From JAXMHQ01 sp046346665 (GTDB taxonomy: Bacteria; Verrucomicrobiota; Verrucomicrobiia; Limisphaerales; JAXMHQ01): a stretch of 64,000 nt of DNA. Positions 50,750-60,077 of this stretch are shown piece after piece (within the stretch, counting starts at the first letter, position 1; every line of letters starts with the position of its first letter). A program made the translations under genes and the position numbers. The notes under the pieces are model-generated. The model saw nothing but the letters and a program-made list of their open reading frames with translations, was not told where the DNA came from and made no database searches. The DNA is taken from the NCBI GenBank assembly GCA_046346665.1, contig JAXMHQ010000022.1, positions 25,382-89,381 of the forward strand, given 5' to 3'.

Positions 50750-52978
50750 CTACGCCTGGGCGGCGGCGGCCTCCGCTCCGATGCTCGCGAGCTCGGCGAG
50801 CAGCCGGCGAACGGAAGCGTGGCTGGCGAGGTGATATTGGGCCGTGGTTTTGGCGACCCCCACCCGGACGGTAAAGGCATTCGGCGGCAGCGCCCGGAAA
50901 AGATCCTCGTCGGTCCAATCGTCCCCGATGCCGAGGATGAACGGCGGCGGGTTCGACCCGAGCCATTCCGTTGCGGCACTGCCCTTGTTGATGCCGGTAT
51001 TGCGGATTTCGATCACCTTGTTTCCTTCCAGCACCTGGACGTCGATGTTCCGCGTGTAACCGGACAAGTCATCCACGAGTTCCTGGGCCCGCTGAGAAGC
51101 CTGTTCGGGGTCGGCGCGGCGAAAATGCCAGGCCAGGGAAAATTCCTTCTCCTCCAGGAGCGCCCCCGGCAGACGGTCGACGTACAATTGAAGGATCGGC
51201 CGGACCCGCTCCTTCCAATCGACCGGGGTCGATTTCAGCACGCGCCATTCCCCGCCTTTTCGTTTGAGACAGACGCCGTGTTCGGCGATGAGGGCGATCG
51301 GCAAGGCGCCGAACCACTCGGCGAGATTTGCACGGGGGCGGCCGCTGACGATGGCCAGTTCGTTGGCGGGATCGCGCGCCAGGGAAGCGATCAGTCCGAT
51401 CAACTCCGGGTCGGGCGGCGCCGATTTTGGGGTGTCGGCATAAGGCACCAGGGTGCCGTCGTAATCCAGCAGGAGCGCGCGCCTGCCGGCGGAACGGTAT
51501 TGCTGAACCAGCGCGGAGTACGCCTTGCCGGTGAGCACCTTCGCGCGCCGGGCGGCTTCGGTGCTCTGGGATGAGAACATCGCCTGGATGAATTCATCGC
51601 CCCACCGGTTCACGTCGTAGCGCCGCAGCCGTTCCTGCAAAATCTCGTTGCGGCGAACCTGCTCCTCGACCGGCATGCTGAGCGCCTGTTCCAGTGTCCG
51701 GGCGAAATCGTCGCTGTGAAACGGATTGATGATCAGCGCTTCCCCCATTTCCTTCGCGGCCCCGGCCATTTCGCTCAGGATCAGCACGCCGGTTTGGTCC
51801 GGGCGCGACGCGATGAATTCCTTCGCGACCAGGTTCATGCCGTCCCGCAACGGCGTGATCAGCGCCACGTCGCACAGGCGGTACATCGCGACGATTTCGT
51901 CGAACGCAAGATTCCGGAACTGGTACACCAGCGGCGTCCAGCGCACGTTGCCGTAGCCCCCGGCAATCCGCCCTACCAACTGCTCCAGCTCCTGCTTCAT
52001 CGCCTGGTAGCTCCGCACCCCGGTTCGGGATGGGGCGACCGACAGAATGAACGTCACCTTCCCGTGCCATTCCGGGTGGGTCTTCAAAAACAACTCGTAA
52101 CCGCGCAGCCGGTCCAGCAGCCCCTTCGTGTAATCGAGCCGGTCCACGGAAAAAATCACCTTCTGACCGGCGCACATCCCGCGCAATTCCGCCACGCGCG
52201 GCTCGACATCCGCCGAGGCCGCCGCCCCTGCGAACCGGTCAAAATCAATCCCCATCGGAAACGTGTCCACCTTCACAACGCGATCCCGCAGGCTGATGCT
52301 GCCAAGCTGGTGTTCGTACCCGGCGGTGCGCAACACCGAGGTCAGGAAATCCCTCGCATAATCGTGCGTGTGAAATCCCACCAGGCTCGCGCCCAGCACG
52401 CCTTCCACCAGCTCCATCCGCCAGGCCCGGGGCAACAAGCGGAACACTTCGTAGGACGGAAACGGGATGTGCAGAAAAAAGCCGATCGGCATGTCCGGAA
52501 ACTGCTTTCGAATCAACCCCGGCACCAGCATGAGCTGGTAATCGTGCACCCAGACGATGTCGTCCGGCCGCAGGATCTCCACCACGGCCTCCGCATACAC
52601 CCGGTTCGCGCGCTGATAATCCGCCCAGTCCTCCCCCTTGTATCGCGCCAGGCTGGGGAAATAGTGAAACAGCGGCCAGAGCGTCCGATTGCAGAATCCA
52701 TGGTAGAACCGGTCGGCCGCTTCCGGCGGAAAAAATACAGGGGCGGACCGGAATCGACCCGCATGCTCCCGGACTTCCGCAATGTGTTCGGGGTCGATGG
52801 CCGCACCCGGCCAGCCCAGCCACAGGAAATCGAAGTTCCGCCCCGGATCGCTCGCCGCGCGGTCCAGGTAGCTCCAGAGCCCGGTCGTGAGGCCGCCGGA
52901 ACTGGATTGAAAATGCAACCTGCCGCCGGGACAGGAGACCGTGAAGGGGAGACGGTTGGAAACGACGATCAAACGCAT
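50750..52978 (-). CDS. otsBA: Trehalose-6-phosphate synthase/phosphatase fusion
   Basis: 742 residues. N-terminal GT20 trehalose-6-phosphate synthase (about 1-460): VVSNRLPF, SSGGLTTGL, HDYQLMLVPG, HIPFPS and VDRLDYTKG. C-terminal HAD-type phosphatase from about 500: LLLDYDGTL, AIVSGRPR and GDDWTDEDLF. It makes trehalose from UDP-glucose and glucose-6-phosphate in two steps. Bifunctional OtsA-OtsB fusions occur in several phyla. Divergent from the beta-lactamase gene. Confidence 0.95.
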   Translation of the reverse strand: MRLIVVSNRLPFTVSCPGGRLHFQSSSGGLTTGLWSYLDRAASDPGRNFDFLWLGWPGAAIDPEHIAEVREHAGRFRSAPVFFPPEAADRFYHGFCNRTLWPLFHYFPSLARYKGEDWADYQRANRVYAEAVVEILRPDDIVWVHDYQLMLVPGLIRKQFPDMPIGFFLHIPFPSYEVFRLLPRAWRMELVEGVLGASLVGFHTHDYARDFLTSVLRTAGYEHQLGSISLRDRVVKVDTFPMGIDFDRFAGAAASADVEPRVAELRGMCAGQKVIFSVDRLDYTKGLLDRLRGYELFLKTHPEWHGKVTFILSVAPSRTGVRSYQAMKQELEQLVGRIAGGYGNVRWTPLVYQFRNLAFDEIVAMYRLCDVALITPLRDGMNLVAKEFIASRPDQTGVLILSEMAGAAKEMGEALIINPFHSDDFARTLEQALSMPVEEQVRRNEILQERLRRYDVNRWGDEFIQAMFSSQSTEAARRAKVLTGKAYSALVQQYRSAGRRALLLDYDGTLVPYADTPKSAPPDPELIGLIASLARDPANELAIVSGRPRANLAEWFGALPIALIAEHGVCLKRKGGEWRVLKSTPVDWKERVRPILQLYVDRLPGALLEEKEFSLAWHFRRADPEQASQRAQELVDDLSGYTRNIDVQVLEGNKVIEIRNTGINKGSAATEWLGSNPPPFILGIGDDWTDEDLFRALPPNAFTVRVGVAKTTAQYHLASHASVRRLLAELASIGAEAAAAQA

Positions 52979-53304
52979 GCGGGCCTTCGGGTTGACACGA
53001 CTGACGGCACATCGCACGAGCAACGCGCCTCAGCGGGTGGCGGCCCGACCATCCGCACAAACCTCCGGCAGCACTCACCGCCGGACCCTTTGATTGCCCG
53101 GGAAGCGACGCTTCCCCCGCGCGCATTGTCGCTAATCGGAGCCGGGTTCGCCAATCCCGGATTTATTTTATTTTTGGCGCCGGGATTCGCGGCGGCTCCC
53201 TCAGGGACGTCCGTTCGATTTCGTCCCCGGTTGAAAAACTGGAAATGTTTAAACGCCAACGGACGCGAATGGACGCCAGTGAGGCTGCCACTTATGCTGG
53301 CGCC
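52979..53304. other. Gap between divergent otsBA and beta-lactamase genes
   Basis: No gene. It holds an AT-rich stretch near 53160-53180 that may be a promoter, and GGACGC-type words at 53255-53285 like those at 6425. Nothing else is recognised. Confidence 0.3.
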
Positions 53305-54066
53305 ATGGTTCATTCCTGGATTTTCCCGGGCTGGCTGGTCGCGATGTTGGGAACGGCTGTCGCCGCCCACGCAGCGGATCCGGCCGTGACACTCACCCGC
53401 CTGCGCGGAAACGTTTACGTCGTCGAGGACACGTTCTACAGCCGCGAAAACTCCGCGGTCTATATCGGCCAGGATCACGTCACGGTGATCGGCGCCACCT
53501 GGACGCCCGAGACCGCCCGGCTGCTCGCCGAAGCAATCGCGAAAGTGACGCCGAAACCGGTCATCGAAGTGATCGATACCAACTATCACCCGGACCGCGC
53601 CGGAGGAAATGCGTATTTCAAAAACTGCGGCGCCCGGATCTTATCAACAGAACAGACGCGCGATCTTATGCGGACAAACTGGGACCACGTGGTCCGTTTG
53701 ACCCGCCAGTCGAATCCGGGCTACCCCGAATTGCCTGCGGTATTGCCGGACGAGGTTTTTCCCGGTGATTTCGCGCTCCAAGGCGGCCGTGTGAAGGCGC
53801 TGTATTTCGGACCGTCGCACACGCCCGACGGAATCTTTGTGTTTTTTCCGGAGGAAAAAATTCTTTACGGCGGCTGCATCCTGAAGGAGCAGCTCGGCAG
53901 CCTGGCCTTTGCCAACCTGGAGGAATATCCAAAAACGCTGCGCAAGCTGCAGCAGGCGAACCTGGGTTACACCACGATCATCGCAGGGCACTATTCACCC
54001 ATGCACGGTCCGGAGTTGGTCGGGCAATACCTCGGGTTGTTGCAGTCGGCACAGGGCAACCGGTAG
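53305..54066 (+). CDS. Subclass B2-type metallo-beta-lactamase
   Basis: 253 residues, the length of CphA. Signal peptide MVHSWIFPGWLVAMLGTAVAAHA. The zinc motif is N93-Y-H95-P-D97, with Asn in place of the first His of subclass B1, the mark of subclass B2 enzymes. H172 lies in GPSHTPDGIFVFFP, C191 in GGCILKEQLG and H229 in AGHYSPMHG. The rest resembles CphA/ImiS closely (DTNYHPDRAGGNAYFK, STEQTRDLMRTNW, LPAVLPDEVFPGDFAL). B2 enzymes are narrow carbapenemases active with one zinc. It is probably chromosomal here; no mobile element adjoins it. Activity is inferred from sequence only. Confidence 0.85.
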   Translation: MVHSWIFPGWLVAMLGTAVAAHAADPAVTLTRLRGNVYVVEDTFYSRENSAVYIGQDHVTVIGATWTPETARLLAEAIAKVTPKPVIEVIDTNYHPDRAGGNAYFKNCGARILSTEQTRDLMRTNWDHVVRLTRQSNPGYPELPAVLPDEVFPGDFALQGGRVKALYFGPSHTPDGIFVFFPEEKILYGGCILKEQLGSLAFANLEEYPKTLRKLQQANLGYTTIIAGHYSPMHGPELVGQYLGLLQSAQGNR

Positions 54067-54152
54067 CGCAGGCCTCCACGCGATTATTGCGCTGCTACAA
54101 GCATTGACAAGGCGTTTGCTCATTCGTAACGCTGTGAGAGCACGCGCTGCCT

Positions 54153-56786
54153 ATGACCTCTCCATCCCGCTCCCGTTCTCCCATGCCGCGGCGGAAATTC
54201 CTCCGGCTCTCCGCCGCGTCGGCCGCCGCCGCCGGCACCCTTGCCGGATCCGCCACCGCTGCCCCTTCCGCCGCTGAATCCAGGCCGGACTCCAAAGCCG
54301 CCAGGCCGCGCGCGCCCAGACGTGCGTCTCGCCGCGCCTGGAACAGCCCGTATTCCGGCGATTTCCTCAATCGCGTCGCCTTCCCCATGGGCGGCATCGG
54401 CGCAGGCATGATCTGCCTCGAAGGCACCGGAGCGCTGTCCCATGTGTCGCTGCGCAATCGGCCCGAAGTCTTCAATGAACCGTGCGTCTTCGCCGCCATC
54501 GCCATCCGAGGCAAACAGCCCCGCGCCCGCGTGCTCGAAGGTCCCGTGCCCGGATGGAAATTGTTCGGACAACCCGGCACCGGGAACGGCGCGACGGGAA
54601 CCACCTATGGGCTGCCTCGATTCGCCTCGGCCACATTCAATGCCCGGTTCCCGTTCGGCATCGTCGCGCTCGAAGACCCCGCCCTCCCGCTCGCCGTCAA
54701 AATCACCGGCTGGAGCCCATTCGAACCCGGCGACCCTGACAACGCCAGCCTGCCCGTCGCGGCCCTCGAATACGAATTCACCAACCGCGGCGCCGAACCC
54801 GTCGACGCTGTTTGGTCGTTCAATGCGAAAAATTTCCTCGCGCTGCCCGACAGCCCCCAGGCCGTCCGTCCCGCCGAAGACGGGTTCATCCTGTGGGGCG
54901 GTGGCGCGACTGGAAAACCGTGGGACGAGGCGGCGTTCTCCGCCACCGTCACCGAGCCCGGAGTGAAAGTGAACCTCGCGTGGTTCCGCGGCGGCTGGTG
55001 GGATGCGCTGACCCTGGCCTGGAAAGATGTCGCCGCCGGCGCCTGTTATGATCAGCCGCCGCTCACGGACGGCAAACCCAGCCCGGGCGCCACGTTGTTC
55101 GTCCCGTTCCAGCTCGCGCCGGGCCAAACCCGGAAAATCACGCTGCGCCTGGCCTGGTACGTCGGCCGGACCAACCTGCGCCTCGGCAACGATGTCCCGG
55201 TTTTCGCAACCCGGTTTCCCTACCCGACCGGCAAACCTTCGGGTGCGACAGCCGATCCCGGGGAACAATACCGGCCGTGGTATGCGGGCCGGTTCATCGA
55301 TATCAACAGCGTCACTTTTTATTGGCGGGACAACTACGCGGCGTTGCGGGAAGCCTCGGCACGGTTCAGCGATTGTCTGCAGGACTCGACGCTGCCGCCG
55401 GAGGTGCTCGAAGCGGTCGCGGGGAACCTGACGATTCTGAAATCGCCGACGGTCCTGCGCCAGGCGGACGGGCGGTTGTGGGCCTGGGAGGGTTGCGGCG
55501 ACAACTCGGGCTGCTGCCACGGTTCCTGCACCCATGTCTGGAATTATGCCCAGGCCATCGCCCACCTGTTCCCGTCCCTCGAACGCACCCTGCGCGAAAC
55601 CGAGTTCGGCCCGTCCCAGAACAACGCCGGACACCAGCAATTCCGCAGCTCCCTGCCCATCCGGCCCGTCGCGCACGATTTCCACGCCGCGGCCGACGGC
55701 CAGCTCGGCGGCATCATGAAAGCCTATCGTGAATGGCGCATCAGCGGCAACACGGACTGGCTGCAAAGCCTCTGGCCCTGCATCCGGCGCAGCCTGGATT
55801 TCTGCATCGAAAACTGGGACCCGCGCCACACCGGCTGCGTGGAGGAACCGCACCACAACACCTACGACATCGAGTTCTGGGGCCCGGACGGCATGTGCTC
55901 CAGCTTTTATCTCGGCGCCCTCCAGGCCGGGGTGGTCATGGGCCGGGCGGTGGGCGAAGATGTTTCCCTCTATTCCGGATTGCTCGCCCGCGGAAAAGCC
56001 CGCGCGGAGTCGGAATTGTTCAACGGGGAATACTTTTTCCAGGAGGTCCGGTGGACCGGCCTGCGCGCGCAACCGTGGTGGGACGATCCGAAGGCTGTGG
56101 CCGACAACTCGCCGGAGTCGATCGCCGTCTGCAAACGCGAAGGCCCGAAATACCAGTATGGAAAGGGCTGCCTGTCCGACGGCGTGCTGGGCGCCTGGAT
56201 GGCCAGCGTGTGCGGCGTCGGCCCCGTGCTGGACCCGGCCAAAGTCAGAAGCCACCTGCTCGCCGTGCACCGCCACAATCTCAAGCAGGATCTTTCGGAT
56301 TACGCCAATCCCCAGCGCCCCGCCTACGCCTGCGGCGCCGAGGCCGGACTGCTGCTCTGCACCTGGCCCAACGGCGGCGAACCCTCCCTCCCGTTCGTCT
56401 ACTCGAACGAAGTCTGGACCGGCATCGAATACCAGGTCGCCTCACACCTGATGTCCACCGGCCGGGTGTCCGAAGGACTGGACATCGTCCGCGCCTGCCG
56501 CGCCCGCTACGATGGGCGCGTTCGCAACCCGTTCAACGAATACGAATGCGGCCACTGGTACGCCCGCGCCATGTCGTCCTACGCCCTGCTCTTCGGCCTC
56601 TCCGGCGCGCGCTACGATGCGGTGGATAAAGTGCTGTATCTCGCGCCGTCGACCCCAGGAGATTTCCGCTGCTTCTTCGCGGCCGCGGATGGCTACGGAA
56701 CCGTCGGCGTCCGCGACGGCAAACCGTTCTACAACGGCAGACACGGAAAGCTCGACATCGCGAGAATCGAATACACCGCGGCTTAG
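54153..56786 (+). CDS. Secreted GH116 family glycosidase
   Basis: 877 residues. Tat-type signal (PRRKFLRLSAASAAAAGTLAGS). N-terminal beta domain begins VAFPMGGIGAGMICLEGTGALS, and the (alpha/alpha)6 barrel contains CTHVWNYAQAIAHLFPSLERT, NTYDIEFWGPDGMCSSFYLGAL near 571 and YECGHWYARAMSSYALL. This is GH116, the family of beta-glucosidase GBA2. Substrate may be a beta-glucoside or beta-xyloside. It converges with, and overlaps by four bases, the outer-membrane protein gene. Confidence 0.9.
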   Translation: MTSPSRSRSPMPRRKFLRLSAASAAAAGTLAGSATAAPSAAESRPDSKAARPRAPRRASRRAWNSPYSGDFLNRVAFPMGGIGAGMICLEGTGALSHVSLRNRPEVFNEPCVFAAIAIRGKQPRARVLEGPVPGWKLFGQPGTGNGATGTTYGLPRFASATFNARFPFGIVALEDPALPLAVKITGWSPFEPGDPDNASLPVAALEYEFTNRGAEPVDAVWSFNAKNFLALPDSPQAVRPAEDGFILWGGGATGKPWDEAAFSATVTEPGVKVNLAWFRGGWWDALTLAWKDVAAGACYDQPPLTDGKPSPGATLFVPFQLAPGQTRKITLRLAWYVGRTNLRLGNDVPVFATRFPYPTGKPSGATADPGEQYRPWYAGRFIDINSVTFYWRDNYAALREASARFSDCLQDSTLPPEVLEAVAGNLTILKSPTVLRQADGRLWAWEGCGDNSGCCHGSCTHVWNYAQAIAHLFPSLERTLRETEFGPSQNNAGHQQFRSSLPIRPVAHDFHAAADGQLGGIMKAYREWRISGNTDWLQSLWPCIRRSLDFCIENWDPRHTGCVEEPHHNTYDIEFWGPDGMCSSFYLGALQAGVVMGRAVGEDVSLYSGLLARGKARAESELFNGEYFFQEVRWTGLRAQPWWDDPKAVADNSPESIAVCKREGPKYQYGKGCLSDGVLGAWMASVCGVGPVLDPAKVRSHLLAVHRHNLKQDLSDYANPQRPAYACGAEAGLLLCTWPNGGEPSLPFVYSNEVWTGIEYQVASHLMSTGRVSEGLDIVRACRARYDGRVRNPFNEYECGHWYARAMSSYALLFGLSGARYDAVDKVLYLAPSTPGDFRCFFAAADGYGTVGVRDGKPFYNGRHGKLDIARIEYTAA

Positions 56787-57709
56787 AAATCCACCGACAA
56801 CCCGAAGCTGTAGCCGCTGAAGCTCGAGTAGAAATAGTAAGCCCCGCTCAATACCAGGTGCTGAACCCCAAGAATCGGTTTCGGCAACTGGACCCCGGTG
56901 CCGATCCGGGCTTCGTAAAAGTGATCCACAAAATTGGCATCAGCCAGCCGGCCGTAAAGTTCGTACACTGAGAATCCCCCCGAAAAACTCACGGGCATTT
57001 CGAACAGCCGCAGGTCCGAGTGATAAGTCGATTTCAACCCGGTCTTCCAGATTTCCGAAGTGGATCCGATGTCGATGAGCGAGCTGGTATCGTGGAGACC
57101 CACGACCCAGAGATAGGTAAAATGGGAGTTCACGGTGAAATCCCAGCGGTCCCAGGACCGCGTGAGGGCAACTTCAATCGCCGGCAGCAGCGTGAAGGCG
57201 TTGGCCTCCCAGTCACCCAGCGCGTCGGCCAACGGGTTGCCGGGAGGCACGTAGCGGCTGAAGTTCTGCCACACATGACTGTAGGCCGCGGCGAGGCCCG
57301 GCGACACGGTCAGCCAGTCGAGCGGTTTCCAGCGGATTCCTCCGCCGAGCGTTCCCGTCAGGCTGCTGACATTCAACTGGCCCACCGTGTTGGTTCCCAC
57401 GGCGGTATCCTGGTTCAGGTTGAAATAGCCGAGATCCACTTCAATGAACGGCCGCAGCACATTGGTGGATTCGCCAAACGTATGCTCGAAGGGAATCTTG
57501 TAGGTGGACCAGGTCACATCCGGCACGCGCGCATTGTCGTAACGGAACGATCCTCCCGCCACCATCGTCTCCGCCGAGAACACCTCCACCGCGCTCACGG
57601 CGTCGTTGGCCAGATTGTTGTTCAGGTCCCTAACCCATCCCGGGGTCTGCGCGGGCGCGGACACAGCCGACAGCGCCAGGCCCAGGCAAAACCCCAGCAT
57701 GCGCCGCAT
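56783..57709 (-). CDS. Outer-membrane beta-barrel-like protein
   Basis: 308 residues. Signal peptide (MRRMLGFCLGLALSAVSAPA). The body alternates aromatic and polar residues in strands typical of a barrel (LTVSPGLAAAYSHVW, WDFTVNSHFTYLWVVG) and ends VLSGAYYFYSSFSGYSFGLSVDF with a C-terminal Phe. It may be a porin or glycan-related outer-membrane protein. Function unknown. Confidence 0.65.
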   Translation of the reverse strand: MRRMLGFCLGLALSAVSAPAQTPGWVRDLNNNLANDAVSAVEVFSAETMVAGGSFRYDNARVPDVTWSTYKIPFEHTFGESTNVLRPFIEVDLGYFNLNQDTAVGTNTVGQLNVSSLTGTLGGGIRWKPLDWLTVSPGLAAAYSHVWQNFSRYVPPGNPLADALGDWEANAFTLLPAIEVALTRSWDRWDFTVNSHFTYLWVVGLHDTSSLIDIGSTSEIWKTGLKSTYHSDLRLFEMPVSFSGGFSVYELYGRLADANFVDHFYEARIGTGVQLPKPILGVQHLVLSGAYYFYSSFSGYSFGLSVDF

Positions 57710-57860
57710 GGATTGAAATGCGACAGGGCTGCCCGCTCTGCCAGGGTGCATTTGCCAGCACCCTAAAAGCACCGGGCGTAAAATAAAAGGCCAAACGCGC
57801 CCTCCAACAAACCCGGGATTGCACTCGGCACCCGGCCCAGTGCAGTCTGGATGCCTCGAA

Positions 57861-60074
57861 ATGAGCCGCTGCATCGAACTGGAATGGACGGCGGGCCACG
57901 CGGCCGATGAGCACACGCCCCCGGAGCGGTGGGTGCCCGCCCGCGTCCCCGGCGCCGTGCAATTGGACTGGGCCCGCGCCGAAAACTGGCCGCCCCACTG
58001 GCAGGCCGACAACTGGAAAGCCTATCGCTGGATGGAGGATGTGTATTGGACTTACCGGGCAACCATCCACCCCGTTCCACTCGCGGAATCCGAGCGGCTG
58101 TTCCTGGTTTGCGGCGGTGTCGATTACCATTTCTCCGTGCTCTGGAACGGCGAGACGCTGCATGAACAGGAAGGAATGTTCAGCCCGTTCGAATTGGACC
58201 TCACCCCCGGCGCCTCCGGGGGAGGCACCCTCGAAATCCGGATTCGGCCCGCACCAAAAGCGCCGTCCGGCAAAGACGACCACACGCAGGCCCGGCTCAG
58301 CGTCAAACCTCCCGTCTCCTACGGCTGGGACTGGCATCCGCGGCTTATCCCCCTCGGAATCTGGCAGCCTGCCCTGCTGGAAATCCGACCGGCGGCGCAT
58401 TTCACCGATTGCGAACTGCTCTACCAACTCAGGCCGGACTTCCGCCAGGCCGCCCTCGAGTGCCGGGTTTCCGCTTCTCCCGCCGCGAACGGATGCGAAT
58501 GGCGCTGGTCACTCCGCGATCCATCGGGCGCGATCGTTGCCGGCGGCAACAGCCGCATCGCCTCGGGCGCGGGCAGCCAGGCCGCCGCGCTGTCCGACCC
58601 GCAACTCTGGTGGCCGCACGATCACGGCGTCCAACCCCTGTACGAAGCCGCCTTCGAATTGCTGGACTCCAGCGGCGTCTGCCTGGATCGCCGGTCGCAG
58701 CGCGTTGGCTTCCGCCGCGTTAAACTCGTCCCGCACCCGGGCACCTGGGATCATCCCGCCGGCTTCCCCAAATCCCGCAGTCACCCGCCCGTCACCCTCG
58801 AAGTCAATGGCCGCAGAATTTTTGCGCGCGGAACAAACTGGGTTCCACCCGATATTTTCCCGGGCAACCTCGACGACACAATTTATCGGCCGCTGCTCAC
58901 GCTCGCCCGCGATGCCCACATGAACCTCGTCCGCTCCTGGGGCGGCGGCATCGTGAACAAGGAATCGTTCTTCGACCTGTGCGACGAATTCGGCCTGCTG
59001 GTCTGGCAGGAATTCCCCCTCGCCTGCAACAACTACGAGGACCATCCCCACTACCTCCGGGTGCTCGACGCCGAATCCCGATCCATCATCCGCCGCGTGC
59101 GCCGGCACCCGTGCCTCGCCCTCTGGTGCGGGGGCAACGAATTGTTCAACGCCTGGTCCCGCATGACGGACCAGTCCCTCGCCATCCGCCTGCTCAACCG
59201 GAATTGCCTCGACCTGGATCCGGCCACGCCGTTCCTGCCCACCGCGCCGCTGGACGGAATGGGCCACGGCGATTACCGGTTCCGCGACGAGCAGGGCCGC
59301 GAGGTGCACCAACTGTTCTCGAAAGCCGCCTGCACCGCCTACTCGGAATTCGGCTGCCCGGGACCGGCTTCCGTGGAAAAACTAATATCGTTCATCCCCG
59401 AATCCGAGCTGTGGCCCGTCCGGGCCGGAACAGCCTGGGAAACCCACCACGGCCTGAACGCCTGGTCGATGGAACCTTCCTCGTGGCTGTTTCTCGATGT
59501 GATCCGGCATTATTTCGGTGAGCCGCCCGACCTGGAAACAGCGGTCGCGCAGGGCCAGTGGTTGCAGGCCGAGGGATACAAAATCATCTTTGAAGAGGCT
59601 CGGCGCCAGAAGCCGGTTTGTTCCATGGCCCTGAACTGGTGCTTCAACGAACCCTGGCCCGCCGCCGCCAACAACAGCCTCGTGAGCTGGCCCGCAGACC
59701 CCAAACCCGCCTACCATGCCGCCGCCGCCGCCTGCCGTCCGATCATGCCCAGCGCCCGAATCCCGAAATTCGCGTGGAACTGTTCCGAGTGGTTCGAGGC
59801 CGAACTCTGGTTGTTCAACGATTCCCCCGCTGTTGTCCGGGCCGGCTCCCTGCGTGCCACCCTCTTTCTGGCAGGCCAGGAAATCGCCGCAACCACCTGG
59901 AACCACCCCGATGCCGCGCCCGACCACCACGTCCGCGGACCGGCCGTTCGATGGTCATTGCCCGATGCAAGCCGGGCGGACCGGTTCACCTTGAAGTTGA
60001 CCCTGGGCCAGGACCCGGTTCTCCACTCGGAATACACCTTGCGGCTCCGGCCAAGCCCGGAGCGCGCTCCATGA
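57861..60074 (+). CDS. GH2-family beta-mannosidase-like glycosidase
   Basis: 737 residues. Acid/base Glu in WCGGNELFNAW (near 425) and nucleophile Glu in YSEFGCPG (near 495) are the GH2 beta-mannosidase type. No signal peptide is evident, so it is probably cytosolic. It may hydrolyse manno-oligosaccharides. The gene ends four bases before the convergent ClC gene. The ATG at 57861 is favoured by length, with no obvious ribosome site. Confidence 0.88.
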   Translation: MSRCIELEWTAGHAADEHTPPERWVPARVPGAVQLDWARAENWPPHWQADNWKAYRWMEDVYWTYRATIHPVPLAESERLFLVCGGVDYHFSVLWNGETLHEQEGMFSPFELDLTPGASGGGTLEIRIRPAPKAPSGKDDHTQARLSVKPPVSYGWDWHPRLIPLGIWQPALLEIRPAAHFTDCELLYQLRPDFRQAALECRVSASPAANGCEWRWSLRDPSGAIVAGGNSRIASGAGSQAAALSDPQLWWPHDHGVQPLYEAAFELLDSSGVCLDRRSQRVGFRRVKLVPHPGTWDHPAGFPKSRSHPPVTLEVNGRRIFARGTNWVPPDIFPGNLDDTIYRPLLTLARDAHMNLVRSWGGGIVNKESFFDLCDEFGLLVWQEFPLACNNYEDHPHYLRVLDAESRSIIRRVRRHPCLALWCGGNELFNAWSRMTDQSLAIRLLNRNCLDLDPATPFLPTAPLDGMGHGDYRFRDEQGREVHQLFSKAACTAYSEFGCPGPASVEKLISFIPESELWPVRAGTAWETHHGLNAWSMEPSSWLFLDVIRHYFGEPPDLETAVAQGQWLQAEGYKIIFEEARRQKPVCSMALNWCFNEPWPAAANNSLVSWPADPKPAYHAAAAACRPIMPSARIPKFAWNCSEWFEAELWLFNDSPAVVRAGSLRATLFLAGQEIAATTWNHPDAAPDHHVRGPAVRWSLPDASRADRFTLKLTLGQDPVLHSEYTLRLRPSPERAP

Positions 60075-60077
60075 ATC

